From Bacteroidia bacterium (lineage in GTDB: Bacteria; Bacteroidota; Bacteroidia; AKYH767-A; OLB10), in NCBI GenBank assembly GCA_013001815.1, contig JABDLV010000141.1, forward strand, positions 1 through 48,073: a DNA stretch of 48,073 bases, read 5' to 3'. Under the pieces are notes generated by a model. That model made no database searches, was not told where the DNA came from, and was given only the letters and a program-made list of their open reading frames with translations. This document shows, piece by piece, positions 28,453-37,683 of the stretch (its first letter is position 1; each line of letters begins with the position of its first letter). The position numbers were made by a program, and so were the translations under genes.

Positions 28453-29412
28453 TTAAAAATATCTAATGGATTTAATTCCATAGTCTTTGATAAAATCATA
28501 ACCAAGTGTAAATTCATGAGAACCAATATTGAGGTCGGTGCAATTACAAATATTAAAGTCATAAGAATACCCTAATCTGATTTTAGGCGTGAATTGGTAA
28601 GATGTTAAAAGTGCTATTGCATCTCCGGTTCTATATGAAGATCCAACCCAAATCTTTTTATCTAGTAAAGCATTAATATTTAAATCAAACTCGACAGGAG
28701 AACCATGTACTGTTTTGATCATGATTGTTGGTTTTAATTTAATTTTCTGATTCAAATCAAAAACATAACCTGCAGCTATATAATGATGCCAACTTTCCAT
28801 ATTTACATCACTAACAACTGAATTGTCGCTTAAAGGGTCAATAGCACTTTCAATCAATCTGGGAACAGACCAACCAACATAAAAATTAGATGAGTCAGAA
28901 TAGTAAATTCCAAACCCTGCCCTGGGAACAGATTTACCCGGAGTATCTTCCAAAAATAATGGATCAACCGTTGCACCACCGCAACAATCTAAATCTGAAT
29001 AGTCCTCTTGCAATCGGCCAACACCTCCACTTAATCCAAAGGACAAAATGCTGTTATATGTTACCGGTAATTTATATGCAAATGTTCCATTAACCGTAAA
29101 CAGTTTTGTAATTCCTATTTTTTCATTTAACACAGATAATCCAACTCCAATATTTTTTGATTTAACCGGTGAATGAATAGAAAATGTTTGTGTTTTTGGT
29201 GCACCCTCAATTCCAGTCCATTGATTTCTATACAACAATACGGATGATATAAAATCGTGAGAACCCGCATAAGCCGGATTGATGAACATTTCATTATACA
29301 TATACTGCGTAAACTGCTCATCATATTGTGCACTTGCATTTGATGTTACAAGCACGAATAATATAATTGCGCAAAGAGCAACCTTTAATTTTCCGAATAT
29401 TTTATACATCAT
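28453..29412 (-). CDS. PorP/SprF-like T9SS outer-membrane protein (proximal cassette)
   Basis: Barrel protein of the PorP/SprF family. In Flavobacterium, SprF is needed for secretion of the giant adhesin SprB. A Sec signal peptide ends in SNASAQ, followed by the family signature YDEQFTQYMYNEMFINPAYAGS, RNQWTGIEGAPKTQTFSIHSP and GVGLSVLNEKIG. Later RLGYSYDFN and GSHEFTLGYDF lead to a terminal Phe (SIRYF). ATG 29412 gives 319 aa, matching the 318-aa paralogue at 37684; ATG 29409 and ATG 29436 are alternatives. Its gene is 29 bp after the giant gene and 21 bp before the PD40/OmpA gene. Confidence 0.93.
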   Translation of the reverse strand: MMYKIFGKLKVALCAIILFVLVTSNASAQYDEQFTQYMYNEMFINPAYAGSHDFISSVLLYRNQWTGIEGAPKTQTFSIHSPVKSKNIGVGLSVLNEKIGITKLFTVNGTFAYKLPVTYNSILSFGLSGGVGRLQEDYSDLDCCGGATVDPLFLEDTPGKSVPRAGFGIYYSDSSNFYVGWSVPRLIESAIDPLSDNSVVSDVNMESWHHYIAAGYVFDLNQKIKLKPTIMIKTVHGSPVEFDLNINALLDKKIWVGSSYRTGDAIALLTSYQFTPKIRLGYSYDFNICNCTDLNIGSHEFTLGYDFIKDYGIKSIRYF

Positions 29413-29441
29413 AATTATTTTTTTCAAATAACACATCAATT

Positions 29442-32400
29442 TTATTTTCGTTTTAACAATATGAAACCATTTATAGGCTCACTCCCATCTCCTTTATCAA
29501 ATTCATAATAATAGGTTCCATCATGCAATTCCTTCCCGTTAAGCACAGGTCCGGTATTTGAAGTTCCATCCCATGTATTGTCATATCCAGCCATCTCATA
29601 CACACAATTTCCCCATCTGTTAAATATTCTTAACTCATTCTCCGGATATTCTTCAGCACACTTAATTTCGAGTACATCGCCAATTAAATCACCATTGGGT
29701 GAAAGACATTGAGGCACACATACATCGCAATCACCAGCAACTTTAATAAATACAGTGGCAGTATCACAACATATGGGTATACCGTCATCGCAAATAAGGT
29801 AAACAAGAGTGTCTGGTCCAAGAAAATCAAAAAACGGTATGTAACTAATTTGACCGGTAATATTATCTACAGAAGCTATTCCATTACTCGGAAAGGAAAC
29901 TATGCTTACGGATGTACTATCAACAAAACCATCTACATCAAATGTATCATTCGCTGCTACATTAATATCAATTGCAATGTTCTTATCGGTTGTTACTGAA
30001 TCATCCATCGCAGTTGGGCAATCATTAACTGAATTTACCAATAGTCTCACTGTGGCAGTGTCACAGTTAACAACTAAACATCCGGTATCACACACTGAAT
30101 AAGTAAATGAATCTACACCAAAGTAATTTACTTCAGGTATATAAGTTACAGTTCCCAAAATATTATCAACCGTATAATTTCCTTTTGCCGGAGCATCTAC
30201 AACAACTAAACTTGAGGCATCAATCTTTCCTTCAGGATCAATATCATTAGACAATACAAAAATTGTTACGGGAGTGTCTTCAGCCATACTAGCTGTATCA
30301 TCAATTGCACTAAGAGGCAAATTAATGCAACAATTAATAGTGTCCAATACATTTAATACTAATGTATCAGTACTAATTCCACATTGGTTGCTAATTGTCC
30401 AAACCAGAGTATTAGAACCTGTTGAAAGACCGGTTACCAAAGTAGTAGCGGAATTTGTATCAACAATCATAGCATTACCTGAAATTACCGACCAAACTCC
30501 GTTCTCTCCAGCACCTGGTGCATTAGCACTTAATGAAGTTGTAGTTATGGTATCGCATAATAATTGATCCGCACCGGCATTGGCTATTGGAAGTGGACAA
30601 GACAAAACGGTCAAAATTACGTTTGCCGTATCACAACATACCGGTAGTCCGAAATCACAAACCAAATAACTTAATTGATCATTGCCAATAAATCCTGAAT
30701 TTGGAGTGTATGTGATTTGCCCTGTAATTGGATTTACAGTGGCGACTCCATTTAATGGTCCTGATATAATTGCAACAGAGGATGAATCTAAACCATTATC
30801 ATCTGTATCATTTGCCAATGGATTAAAGGTTATAGCTGTATTCTCCAATGTAGTATCACTATCTGAAACTGCCTGTGGGCACTGATTAACTATAGGTAAT
30901 GAATCTACAACTATGGTAATATTTGCTGAATCACAACACACAGGTAATCCAAAATCACAAACTCTATAACTTAATAGATCATTGCCTACAAAACCAGCAT
31001 TGGGAGTGTATGTGATTTGACCGGTAACCGGATTTACAGTAGCTACGCCATTTATAGGTCCGGATAGAATAACAACAGATGATGGATCCAAACCATTATC
31101 ATCTATATCATTGGCTAACGGGTCAAAAGTGAAAGTTGTATTCTCTAATGTAGTATCGTTATCTGCAACTGCATCTGGGCATTGATTTCCTATTATTATA
31201 GAATCTACTACTATAGTTATGATTGCAGAGTCACAACAAATCGGCATTCCAAAATCGCAAACCGAATAACTTAATTGATCAGTACCCACAAAACCTGCAT
31301 TGGGAGTGTATGTGATTTGTCCCGTAATTGAATTTACTGTGGCTACTCCATTTAAAGGTCCCGCTAGTATTGCAACAGATGAAGGATCTAAACCATTATC
31401 ATCTGTATCATTTGCCAATGGATCAAAAGTGAAAGTTGTATTCTCTAATGTTGTATCAAAATCTGCAACTGCATCTGGACATTGATTCGGCATAGGTATA
31501 GAATCTACTACTATGTTTATGATAGCAGTGTCACAACATACCGGTAATCCAAAATCACAAACCAAATAACTTAATTGTTCATTGCCAACAAAACCTGTAT
31601 TTGGAGTGTACGTAATTTGACCGGTAACCAAATCAACTGTTGCTGCTCCATTAAGAGGTCCTGACAATATTACAACAGATGAAGGATCTAAACCATTATC
31701 ATCTGTATCATTTGCCAATGGATCAAAAGTGAAAGTTGTATTCTCTAATGTTGTATCAAAATCTGCAACTGCATCCGGGCATAGATTATCTATAACTATA
31801 GAATCTACAACTATTGTTACGTTGGCTGAATCACAACATACGGGCACTCCAAAATCGCACACTTTATAACTTAACTGATCAATACCAATGAAACCTGCAT
31901 TTGGTGTGTATGTTATTTGACCGGTAACCGGATCAGCTGTGGCTACTCCATTTAATGGCCCTGATAATATTAGAACTGATGATGGATCTAAACCATTATC
32001 ATCTGTGTCATTGGCTAATGGATTAAATGTGAAAGTTGTATTCACTAATGTTGTATCACTATCTGCTACTGATTGTGGGCATTGATTAACTGCAGGATCT
32101 ATAGTTATTACAACAATTGCTGTATCTGTTCCACCATTGCCATCAGATACTATATAGATTAATGTATCCACCCCAGTAAATCCAGTGTTTGGAGTGTATA
32201 TCACAGAGTCTCCATTTGCCACAATTGCCGTTCCATTATTTGGTCCTGAAATAATTGTGGTTACTAGTGGATCTCCATCCGGGTCTGTATCATTCGCTTG
32301 TACATTAATTGTAACTGGAACTCCTACATTCGTTGATGCAGTGTCATCTATTGCAATCGGTGGATTACCTCCTCCAACTCCTACATTTATTGTTACAACT

Positions 32401-35045
32401 GCAGTATCCAATCCACCATTCCCATCTGACACTACATAGGTCAATATATCAGTTCCAATAAATCCTGGATTCGGAGTGTACACGATCGAATCTCCGTTTA
32501 ACACCGTTGCTGTGCCATTTAATGGTGGGGTTAAAATAGTTGTAACTAGCGGATCTCCATCCGGGTCTGTATCATTGGCTTGTACATTAATTGTAACTGG
32601 AACTCCTACATTCGTTGATGCAGTGTCATCTATAGCAACCGGTAGATTATTTCCTCCTCCAACTCCTACATTTATTGTTACAACTGCAGTATCCAATCCA
32701 CCATTCCCATCTGACACTACATAGATCAATATATCAGTTCCAACAAATCCTGGATTCGGAGTGTACACGATCGAATCTCCGTTTAACACCGTTGCAGTAC
32801 CATTTATTGGTGGAGACAAAATAGTTGTAACTAGTGGATCTCCATCCGGGTCTGTATCATTGGCTTGTACATTAATTGTAATTGGAACTCCTACATTTGT
32901 TGATGCAGTGTCATCAATCGCAACCGGTAGATTATTTCCTCCTACAACTTCTACATTTATTGTTACAACAGCAGTATCCAATCCACCATTCCCATCAGAT
33001 ACAACATAAGTTAATATTTCTATACCTATAAATCCAGGATTCGGAGTGTATGCAATCGAATCTCCGTTAAGCACCGTTGCAGTACCATTTATTGGTCCGG
33101 AAATAATTGTCGTTACTAATGGATCTCCATCAGGATCCGTATCATTGTTTTGTACATTTATTGTAACCGCTGTTCCTTGTGTTGTTGATACAGAATCATC
33201 TATAGCAACCGGTGGATTATTTCCTACTCCTACATTTATTGTCACAACAGCAGTATCTAATCCACCATTCCCATCAGATACAATATAGGTCAATATATCA
33301 GTTCCTAAAAATCCAGGATTTGGAGTGTATACAATCGAATCTCCATTTAACACTGTTGACGTACCATTTATTGGTCCGGAAATAATTGTTGTTACTAATG
33401 GATCTCCATCAGGATCCGTATCATTGTTTTGTACATTTATGGCTATGGCAGCTCCTTGTGTTGTTGATACAAAATCATCTATAGCAACCGGTGGATTATT
33501 AACTGAATTTACAGAAATAAGAACCATTGCAGTATCACAGATTGGAATGGTATTACAGATTACATAACTAAAACTATCAACCCCACTAAAATTTTGATTT
33601 GGTGTATAAGAAATTAAACCGGTTACATTATTTACAGTTACTGTACCATTCAAAGGACCTGAGCTTACGGATAAAGATGAAGTATCAATACTATTGTTGG
33701 GATCAGTATCATTATTAAGCACAGGAATATTAACAATACCTCCTGCATTTACCGAAACAAAATCATCTACTGCATTTGGACCTTGAATACCTCCGGTTGG
33801 ACATATATTGCCATTATCATCAACAAAACCTATTACTAAAAATGTTCCATCCGTACTGTTTTGATCTGGATTTGGATACGAGCCTAAATGTCCAAAATCA
33901 CTTTTTGTTGCATTAATGTTATTTAAAATGTCATCGGAACAACTTGCATGTATATTTGCGTCTTGATTCCCGTTAACTAAAAAATACCAGTCATTTCCAA
34001 TGTTGCCTAAGTTAATCACTAAAATATCTCCAGGATGTGTATTGGTATTGATATAAGGATTAGTTCCACTAGAATTGGGGCCAACACTAACAGTAGCACC
34101 CGGAGGTCCATCATAAATAACGGTCATTTCAACAATTTTCCCATCACAATCACATGGACAAGGAGGCAAGGGAAAAACCGAACCACAACTATTGGGTTGA
34201 CTAAAATCACTTCCACATGGACCTAAAGTATATCCTTCAGATAATTTTTTGCACAAATAAGATTCTTTTACGCATTTCTGAGTGCCATTATCACACATTA
34301 TAATCTTATCTGGATATGAAGGGCAAATAAGACTTACAACTGTAACAGTATGATTTGCGGTAGCTGTTAATCCATTTGCATCTGTTACCGTAACGGTATA
34401 AGATGTGGTTGCTGTTAAATTTATCGCAATGTTTTGAGTAGTAGCACCATTACTCCATAAAAATGAATATGGCGGAGTGCCACTTGTAACTGAACTAGTA
34501 ATAATTGCTGAAGCAGCACCCAACAAACCATTAATTCCACCTGCAGGACAAATATTTCCTTTATCATCTTTATATCCAATTACTAAAAAAGTACCATTGT
34601 TATTGTTCTGATTAGGATTTGGAAAATTTCCAAGACTACCAAAAGAACCATTAGTTGAATTTACGTTATTCAATAAGTCATCAGAACAACTTGTATGGAA
34701 TTGGGCATCAGATGAACCATTGACTGATATGTACCAATTGCTACCTATATTTCCAGCGGCAAGAGATAATGTATCACCTTGTTGTGTATTATTAAATGTT
34801 AATACCGGATTGCTTCCACTAGAATTTGAACTAACTTCAACTGTGGCATTATTCGGCCCGCCATAAATTACTGTTATATCAATAATTTTACCATCACAAT
34901 CACAAGGAGGTGGCCAATAGCCAACTTCTTGATCAGGACAAACACTAATAACCGGTACTGGAAGATTCCCACTACTTGTGTAACCAATTTGGTTAGTACA
35001 AATAAGAAAAATAAAACAAATGAAAACTGAATAAATACGTGCCAT
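29442..35045 (-). CDS. Giant multi-repeat surface protein, T9SS type B cargo (1867 aa)
   Basis: Secreted adhesin-like protein. Order: signal peptide (about 1-26). A Cys-rich domain (48-170) and its copy (298-419), separated by a SprB/PKD-like domain (about 174-237) and a short Cys-rich link. Six cadherin-like repeats of 93-95 aa (423-986). Five nearly identical 100-aa repeats (987-1482). A PKD-like domain (about 1483-1573). Two more cadherin-like repeats (about 1577-1771). A gliding-motility-associated C-terminal domain (1772-1867) with CLSPNGDLIGD, LRIFNRWGNCVYE, YDNTWDG and DGTYYYEFDKG, ending ILLKRK, the type B T9SS sorting signal. Ca-binding-like DTDPDGDP occurs in many repeats. It is upstream of, and probably cotranscribed with, its PorP/SprF and PD40/OmpA partners. 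The ligand is unknown. Confidence 0.95.
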   Translation of the reverse strand: MARIYSVFICFIFLICTNQIGYTSSGNLPVPVISVCPDQEVGYWPPPCDCDGKIIDITVIYGGPNNATVEVSSNSSGSNPVLTFNNTQQGDTLSLAAGNIGSNWYISVNGSSDAQFHTSCSDDLLNNVNSTNGSFGSLGNFPNPNQNNNNGTFLVIGYKDDKGNICPAGGINGLLGAASAIITSSVTSGTPPYSFLWSNGATTQNIAINLTATTSYTVTVTDANGLTATANHTVTVVSLICPSYPDKIIMCDNGTQKCVKESYLCKKLSEGYTLGPCGSDFSQPNSCGSVFPLPPCPCDCDGKIVEMTVIYDGPPGATVSVGPNSSGTNPYINTNTHPGDILVINLGNIGNDWYFLVNGNQDANIHASCSDDILNNINATKSDFGHLGSYPNPDQNSTDGTFLVIGFVDDNGNICPTGGIQGPNAVDDFVSVNAGGIVNIPVLNNDTDPNNSIDTSSLSVSSGPLNGTVTVNNVTGLISYTPNQNFSGVDSFSYVICNTIPICDTAMVLISVNSVNNPPVAIDDFVSTTQGAAIAINVQNNDTDPDGDPLVTTIISGPINGTSTVLNGDSIVYTPNPGFLGTDILTYIVSDGNGGLDTAVVTINVGVGNNPPVAIDDSVSTTQGTAVTINVQNNDTDPDGDPLVTTIISGPINGTATVLNGDSIAYTPNPGFIGIEILTYVVSDGNGGLDTAVVTINVEVVGGNNLPVAIDDTASTNVGVPITINVQANDTDPDGDPLVTTILSPPINGTATVLNGDSIVYTPNPGFVGTDILIYVVSDGNGGLDTAVVTINVGVGGGNNLPVAIDDTASTNVGVPVTINVQANDTDPDGDPLVTTILTPPLNGTATVLNGDSIVYTPNPGFIGTDILTYVVSDGNGGLDTAVVTINVGVGGGNPPIAIDDTASTNVGVPVTINVQANDTDPDGDPLVTTIISGPNNGTAIVANGDSVIYTPNTGFTGVDTLIYIVSDGNGGTDTAIVVITIDPAVNQCPQSVADSDTTLVNTTFTFNPLANDTDDNGLDPSSVLILSGPLNGVATADPVTGQITYTPNAGFIGIDQLSYKVCDFGVPVCCDSANVTIVVDSIVIDNLCPDAVADFDTTLENTTFTFDPLANDTDDNGLDPSSVVILSGPLNGAATVDLVTGQITYTPNTGFVGNEQLSYLVCDFGLPVCCDTAIINIVVDSIPMPNQCPDAVADFDTTLENTTFTFDPLANDTDDNGLDPSSVAILAGPLNGVATVNSITGQITYTPNAGFVGTDQLSYSVCDFGMPICCDSAIITIVVDSIIIGNQCPDAVADNDTTLENTTFTFDPLANDIDDNGLDPSSVVILSGPINGVATVNPVTGQITYTPNAGFVGNDLLSYRVCDFGLPVCCDSANITIVVDSLPIVNQCPQAVSDSDTTLENTAITFNPLANDTDDNGLDSSSVAIISGPLNGVATVNPITGQITYTPNSGFIGNDQLSYLVCDFGLPVCCDTANVILTVLSCPLPIANAGADQLLCDTITTTSLSANAPGAGENGVWSVISGNAMIVDTNSATTLVTGLSTGSNTLVWTISNQCGISTDTLVLNVLDTINCCINLPLSAIDDTASMAEDTPVTIFVLSNDIDPEGKIDASSLVVVDAPAKGNYTVDNILGTVTYIPEVNYFGVDSFTYSVCDTGCLVVNCDTATVRLLVNSVNDCPTAMDDSVTTDKNIAIDINVAANDTFDVDGFVDSTSVSIVSFPSNGIASVDNITGQISYIPFFDFLGPDTLVYLICDDGIPICCDTATVFIKVAGDCDVCVPQCLSPNGDLIGDVLEIKCAEEYPENELRIFNRWGNCVYEMAGYDNTWDGTSNTGPVLNGKELHDGTYYYEFDKGDGSEPINGFILLKRK
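30600..32087 (-). repeat. Five near-identical 100-aa (300-bp) repeats, block B
   Basis: Encodes residues 987-1482. The units begin at residues 987, 1087, 1187, 1287 and 1387, so four are exactly 300 bp long and the fifth is a little shorter. Each has NQCP or NLCP at the start, LANDTDDNGLD in the middle and YxVCDFGxPxCCD near the end. The conserved DNA string ggagtgtatgt or its close variants recurs every 300 bases (near 30705, 31005, 31305, 31605, 31905). Confidence 0.92.
32088..33779 (-). repeat. Six cadherin-like repeats, period 279-285 bp (block A)
   Basis: Encodes residues 423-986 as six units of 93, 93, 95, 95, 95 and 93 aa. The consensus core is PVAIDDTAS.N.G.PVTINVQ.NDTDPDGDPLVTTI..., then ...NGTATVLNGDSIVYTPNPGF.GTDILTYVVSDGNGGLDTAVVTINV. 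Units 2-5 are almost identical. The first unit is more diverged and has Cys residues; the sixth lies between blocks A and B. Confidence 0.92.
33789..34154 (-). repeat. Second copy of the N-terminal Cys-rich domain in the 29442 gene
   Basis: Encodes residues 298-419 and is a diverged duplicate of residues 48-170 (34536-34904). Shared landmarks in both copies are CDCDGKI, VIY.GPP/NN.ATV, GNIG..WY..VNG, SCSDD.LNN.NAT/S, PNP.QN...GTFLVIG and D.KGNICP or D.NGNICP. Confidence 0.85.
34536..34904 (-). repeat. First copy of the N-terminal Cys-rich domain in the 29442 gene
   Basis: Encodes residues 48-170. The second copy is at 33789-34154, about 750 bp away. Cys and Asn positions and the end GNICPAGG/GNICPTGG are conserved between the two. 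Confidence 0.85.
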
Positions 35046-35444
35046 AATTTCTTTGTTTCAACCCTAACATTAAATTATTGTTCAATCAACATATTTTTAA
35101 TAAAAATCATTTGAGATTGAAAGAGAAACTAATTCTCTCAAAACCAAATAATACTAAAAACAGAAAAAATCTAAATTTTCCGGCCCACGAAGATTATATA
35201 GCTGAAAATCGAACAAAGAGGATTTAGCAAGATTTAATCCGCATTTCAACTATAATTTGCAAGCTAACAGGTTTTCAACAAAACAACAACTAAATTTCCA
35301 TCAAGGCTAATTCAAAATCTCTATAAAACAATGTATACAATTGAAAAACAGAAATGTAAGCCAAATCACCGTACACAGAGTTATTAACAATTTTTGGCTA
35401 AATTTTTTGTTGAAATAGAATATTTTACAAAAAGTCACAAAAAA
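35046..35444. other. Intergenic leader region of the giant gene at 29442
   Basis: About 400 AT-rich bases without a gene. It must hold the promoter of the giant gene, which is transcribed leftwards, because the upstream cassette is closed by a terminator at 35445-35466. I searched the minus strand for TAnnTTTG and found no exact match. A weak stem (AGAGAA at 35122-35127 with TTCTCT at 35133-35138) lies about 80-95 bases before the ATG. No tRNA or small RNA was recognised. Confidence 0.6.
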
Positions 35445-35466
35445 AGCCCTGTATTTCTACAGGGCT
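35439..35466 (-). terminator. Rho-independent terminator after the distal cassette
   Basis: The arms TACAGGGCT (35458-35466) and AGCCCTGTA (35445-35453) pair perfectly over nine bases with a four-base loop. On the minus strand a run of seven T follows (A-run 35439-35445 on plus). It lies 20 bp after the stop of the PorE-like gene at 35487. It separates the two three-gene cassettes. Confidence 0.92.
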
Positions 35467-35486
35467 CAAAACATATTTAAAGGTTT

Positions 35487-37661
35487 TTATTCAACCGACA
35501 AAATTTTAAATTCTGTACGCCTGTTTGCTTGGTGTTCGGCTTTACTACATTTTACACCGTTACTACATTGGTTAGTTAACACTTTTTCACCATATCCTTT
35601 GGCTACCATTCTCGAATTAACTATGCCTTTGGATACCAAGTATGCTACGGCAGATTTAGCTCTGTTATCAGATAGTCTTTCATTATAAGCATCACTTCCT
35701 CTACTATCAGTGTGTGATCTTAATTCAATTTTTAAACCAGAATAATCATTCATGGTTAATACAAGCTTATCTAATTCAATTGCTGCGTCAGGCCTAATGT
35801 AATATTTGTCTAAGTCATAATAAATATTGTCTATTCTAATAATATCTCCTACGCAAAACATCTCTAGATTTATTGCGAATTCTTTTTCCCCAATTATGTT
35901 TTTAGTTGATATAAATTCTTCATTGGATGTACATCCATCTTTTACTCCCACAATTTTGTAGTCTGAATTTGGCAATAGATCAAAGTGGTATTTGCCATCC
36001 GGGCCTGCTGTGTATTCTCTCACAGAATTATCAGATGTATTTAGTAAAGTAATCTTAACAACAACGTCTTTCATTGGTGCACCATCAAATTTGGTACTAA
36101 CCGCACCACTCACAGAAATATTTGCAACTTTTTCTAATGGAATTTTAATAAAGGGTTTATTATCTCTATCATATTCTGTTGAAGCAAGAGAAGCTATGCC
36201 TTCTTGATAACCCTCTTTGTTAGCTTTGAAATCGAAATTCTGATTTAATTCAACTTCTTTAAATACTTTACCATCTGTTCCTGTAGTTAATCCTTCAGTA
36301 TTTGAAACATTCTCTACAATCTGAACCAATACTTTATCTAGTGGCTCGTTGGTCTCTTTATCATAAACCAACACTTCCAAATTAACCGGCATGTTCAATC
36401 TTTCAAATGCATAAATATCATCACCTCCCTTACCACCTGGTCTATCAGAACTAAAATACCCTCCATCATTATTAGAGTTTAAAATGATTCCAAAATCATC
36501 ATATTTCGTGTTAACCGGATTTCCCACATTAACAGGCGAACTCCATTCACCCGAAGTATTTCTTATAAAATAATTGTCTAATCCACCCAAGCCTTTGTGT
36601 CCGTTAGAAGCAAAGTATAGTGTTTTGTCATCATGCAAAAAGGGGAAAATCTCATTTCCTTTTGTATTAACTTTTGGACCTAAATTCACTGGAAGCCCCC
36701 ATCCGCTTTCTGTTCTCTCACATACATACAAATCCATACCACCTTCTCCATTTGGCATATCAGAACTAAAATAAAGCTTAGTCCCATCAGCAGAAACTGC
36801 CGGATGTGCCATGTGATAATCATGGTTGTTGTATTGAAATTCCACAGGATTTCCCCATCCAGTTTTATTTTTATGTGAAGAGAATATTTTCAATTTCACA
36901 ATGTCTCTTTCACTTTTATATACTTTTCCTTTGACAATATTATTTCTGGTAAAAAACATTGTATTACCATCTCCGGTAAATGTAACAGCTCCATCATGGT
37001 ACTTGGTTTGAACAGATTTTAGAAACAACTCAGGATTAGAGAGCTCATGTTTTTGCCCTACACTAAAATAAATTTTACTAAACGGTTTATCGTTCCAGGC
37101 ATGATTGTATTGCACAAAACTTTCATTAACCCTATTGGAAGCAAATACAAGACCCTTTCCATATAGTGTTGGACTAAAATCATCCTCCTTTGAATTAATC
37201 TCTAAGTTTTTAATGGTGTAAGAATCTTTATTAGCAAAGAAATTATCTAAGTTCTTAATTGACTCTACAAAAATTCCACCTCGTTCATCTTGTGCTTGAG
37301 AAGCACTATAAGTATCTAACCAAGTTTGTGCTTGCTCATACTTTCCATTTCTCATTAATGCTTGTCCGTAATACAAGCGATTAATTGGTTTTGCATCAGG
37401 CAATTTTACCACCTTGGCATACCATAATTCTGCTTCTTCACTTTGATTTGTTAATCTATAACAATCTGCAAGCCTTGACAATACTTCAGTATTAGCAGAA
37501 TCTTTACCAGCCACCATATTGTATTTTTCAATAGCTTGGATATAAGCCATTTGATTATACAGTTTATGTGCCTGGTAGGTTATTGGCTTGCTGCATGAAA
37601 ACAGAAACCCAATTAATACCACTACTAATATTTTCGATTTAATTACCATTTGATTATTCAT
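35487..37661 (-). CDS. PorE-like TPR/PD40/OmpA lipoprotein (distal cassette)
   Basis: Predicted outer-membrane lipoprotein (lipobox LFSC, Cys23). Domains in order: TPR-like helices (about 30-140, AIEKYNMVAGKD, EAELWYAKVV, GQALMRNGKYEQAQTWL), a PD40 beta-propeller (about 150-430, including HPAVSADGTKLYFSSDMPNGEGGMDLYV), a carboxypeptidase-regulatory-like domain (about 435-600) and an OmpA peptidoglycan-binding domain (about 610-724, LRSHTDSRGSDAYNERLSDNRAKSAV). This is the TPR-PD40-CRD-OmpA order of PorE, a T9SS component of Porphyromonas that binds peptidoglycan. I chose the ATG at 37661 (724 aa): it gives a proper lipoprotein signal, while the ATG at 37733 would add a charged stretch and overlap the upstream gene by 50 bp. 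It starts 22 bp after PorP/SprF and is followed by a terminator. Confidence 0.9.
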   Translation of the reverse strand: MNNQMVIKSKILVVVLIGFLFSCSKPITYQAHKLYNQMAYIQAIEKYNMVAGKDSANTEVLSRLADCYRLTNQSEEAELWYAKVVKLPDAKPINRLYYGQALMRNGKYEQAQTWLDTYSASQAQDERGGIFVESIKNLDNFFANKDSYTIKNLEINSKEDDFSPTLYGKGLVFASNRVNESFVQYNHAWNDKPFSKIYFSVGQKHELSNPELFLKSVQTKYHDGAVTFTGDGNTMFFTRNNIVKGKVYKSERDIVKLKIFSSHKNKTGWGNPVEFQYNNHDYHMAHPAVSADGTKLYFSSDMPNGEGGMDLYVCERTESGWGLPVNLGPKVNTKGNEIFPFLHDDKTLYFASNGHKGLGGLDNYFIRNTSGEWSSPVNVGNPVNTKYDDFGIILNSNNDGGYFSSDRPGGKGGDDIYAFERLNMPVNLEVLVYDKETNEPLDKVLVQIVENVSNTEGLTTGTDGKVFKEVELNQNFDFKANKEGYQEGIASLASTEYDRDNKPFIKIPLEKVANISVSGAVSTKFDGAPMKDVVVKITLLNTSDNSVREYTAGPDGKYHFDLLPNSDYKIVGVKDGCTSNEEFISTKNIIGEKEFAINLEMFCVGDIIRIDNIYYDLDKYYIRPDAAIELDKLVLTMNDYSGLKIELRSHTDSRGSDAYNERLSDNRAKSAVAYLVSKGIVNSRMVAKGYGEKVLTNQCSNGVKCSKAEHQANRRTEFKILSVE

Positions 37662-37683
37662 GGTTGTTCTTTTTTTAAGTTTT

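Noticed and set aside
35122-35138. Small inverted repeat in the leader of the 29442 gene as a terminator or riboswitch
   Set aside because: The stem is only six AT-rich base pairs with no T-run and no recognisable aptamer.
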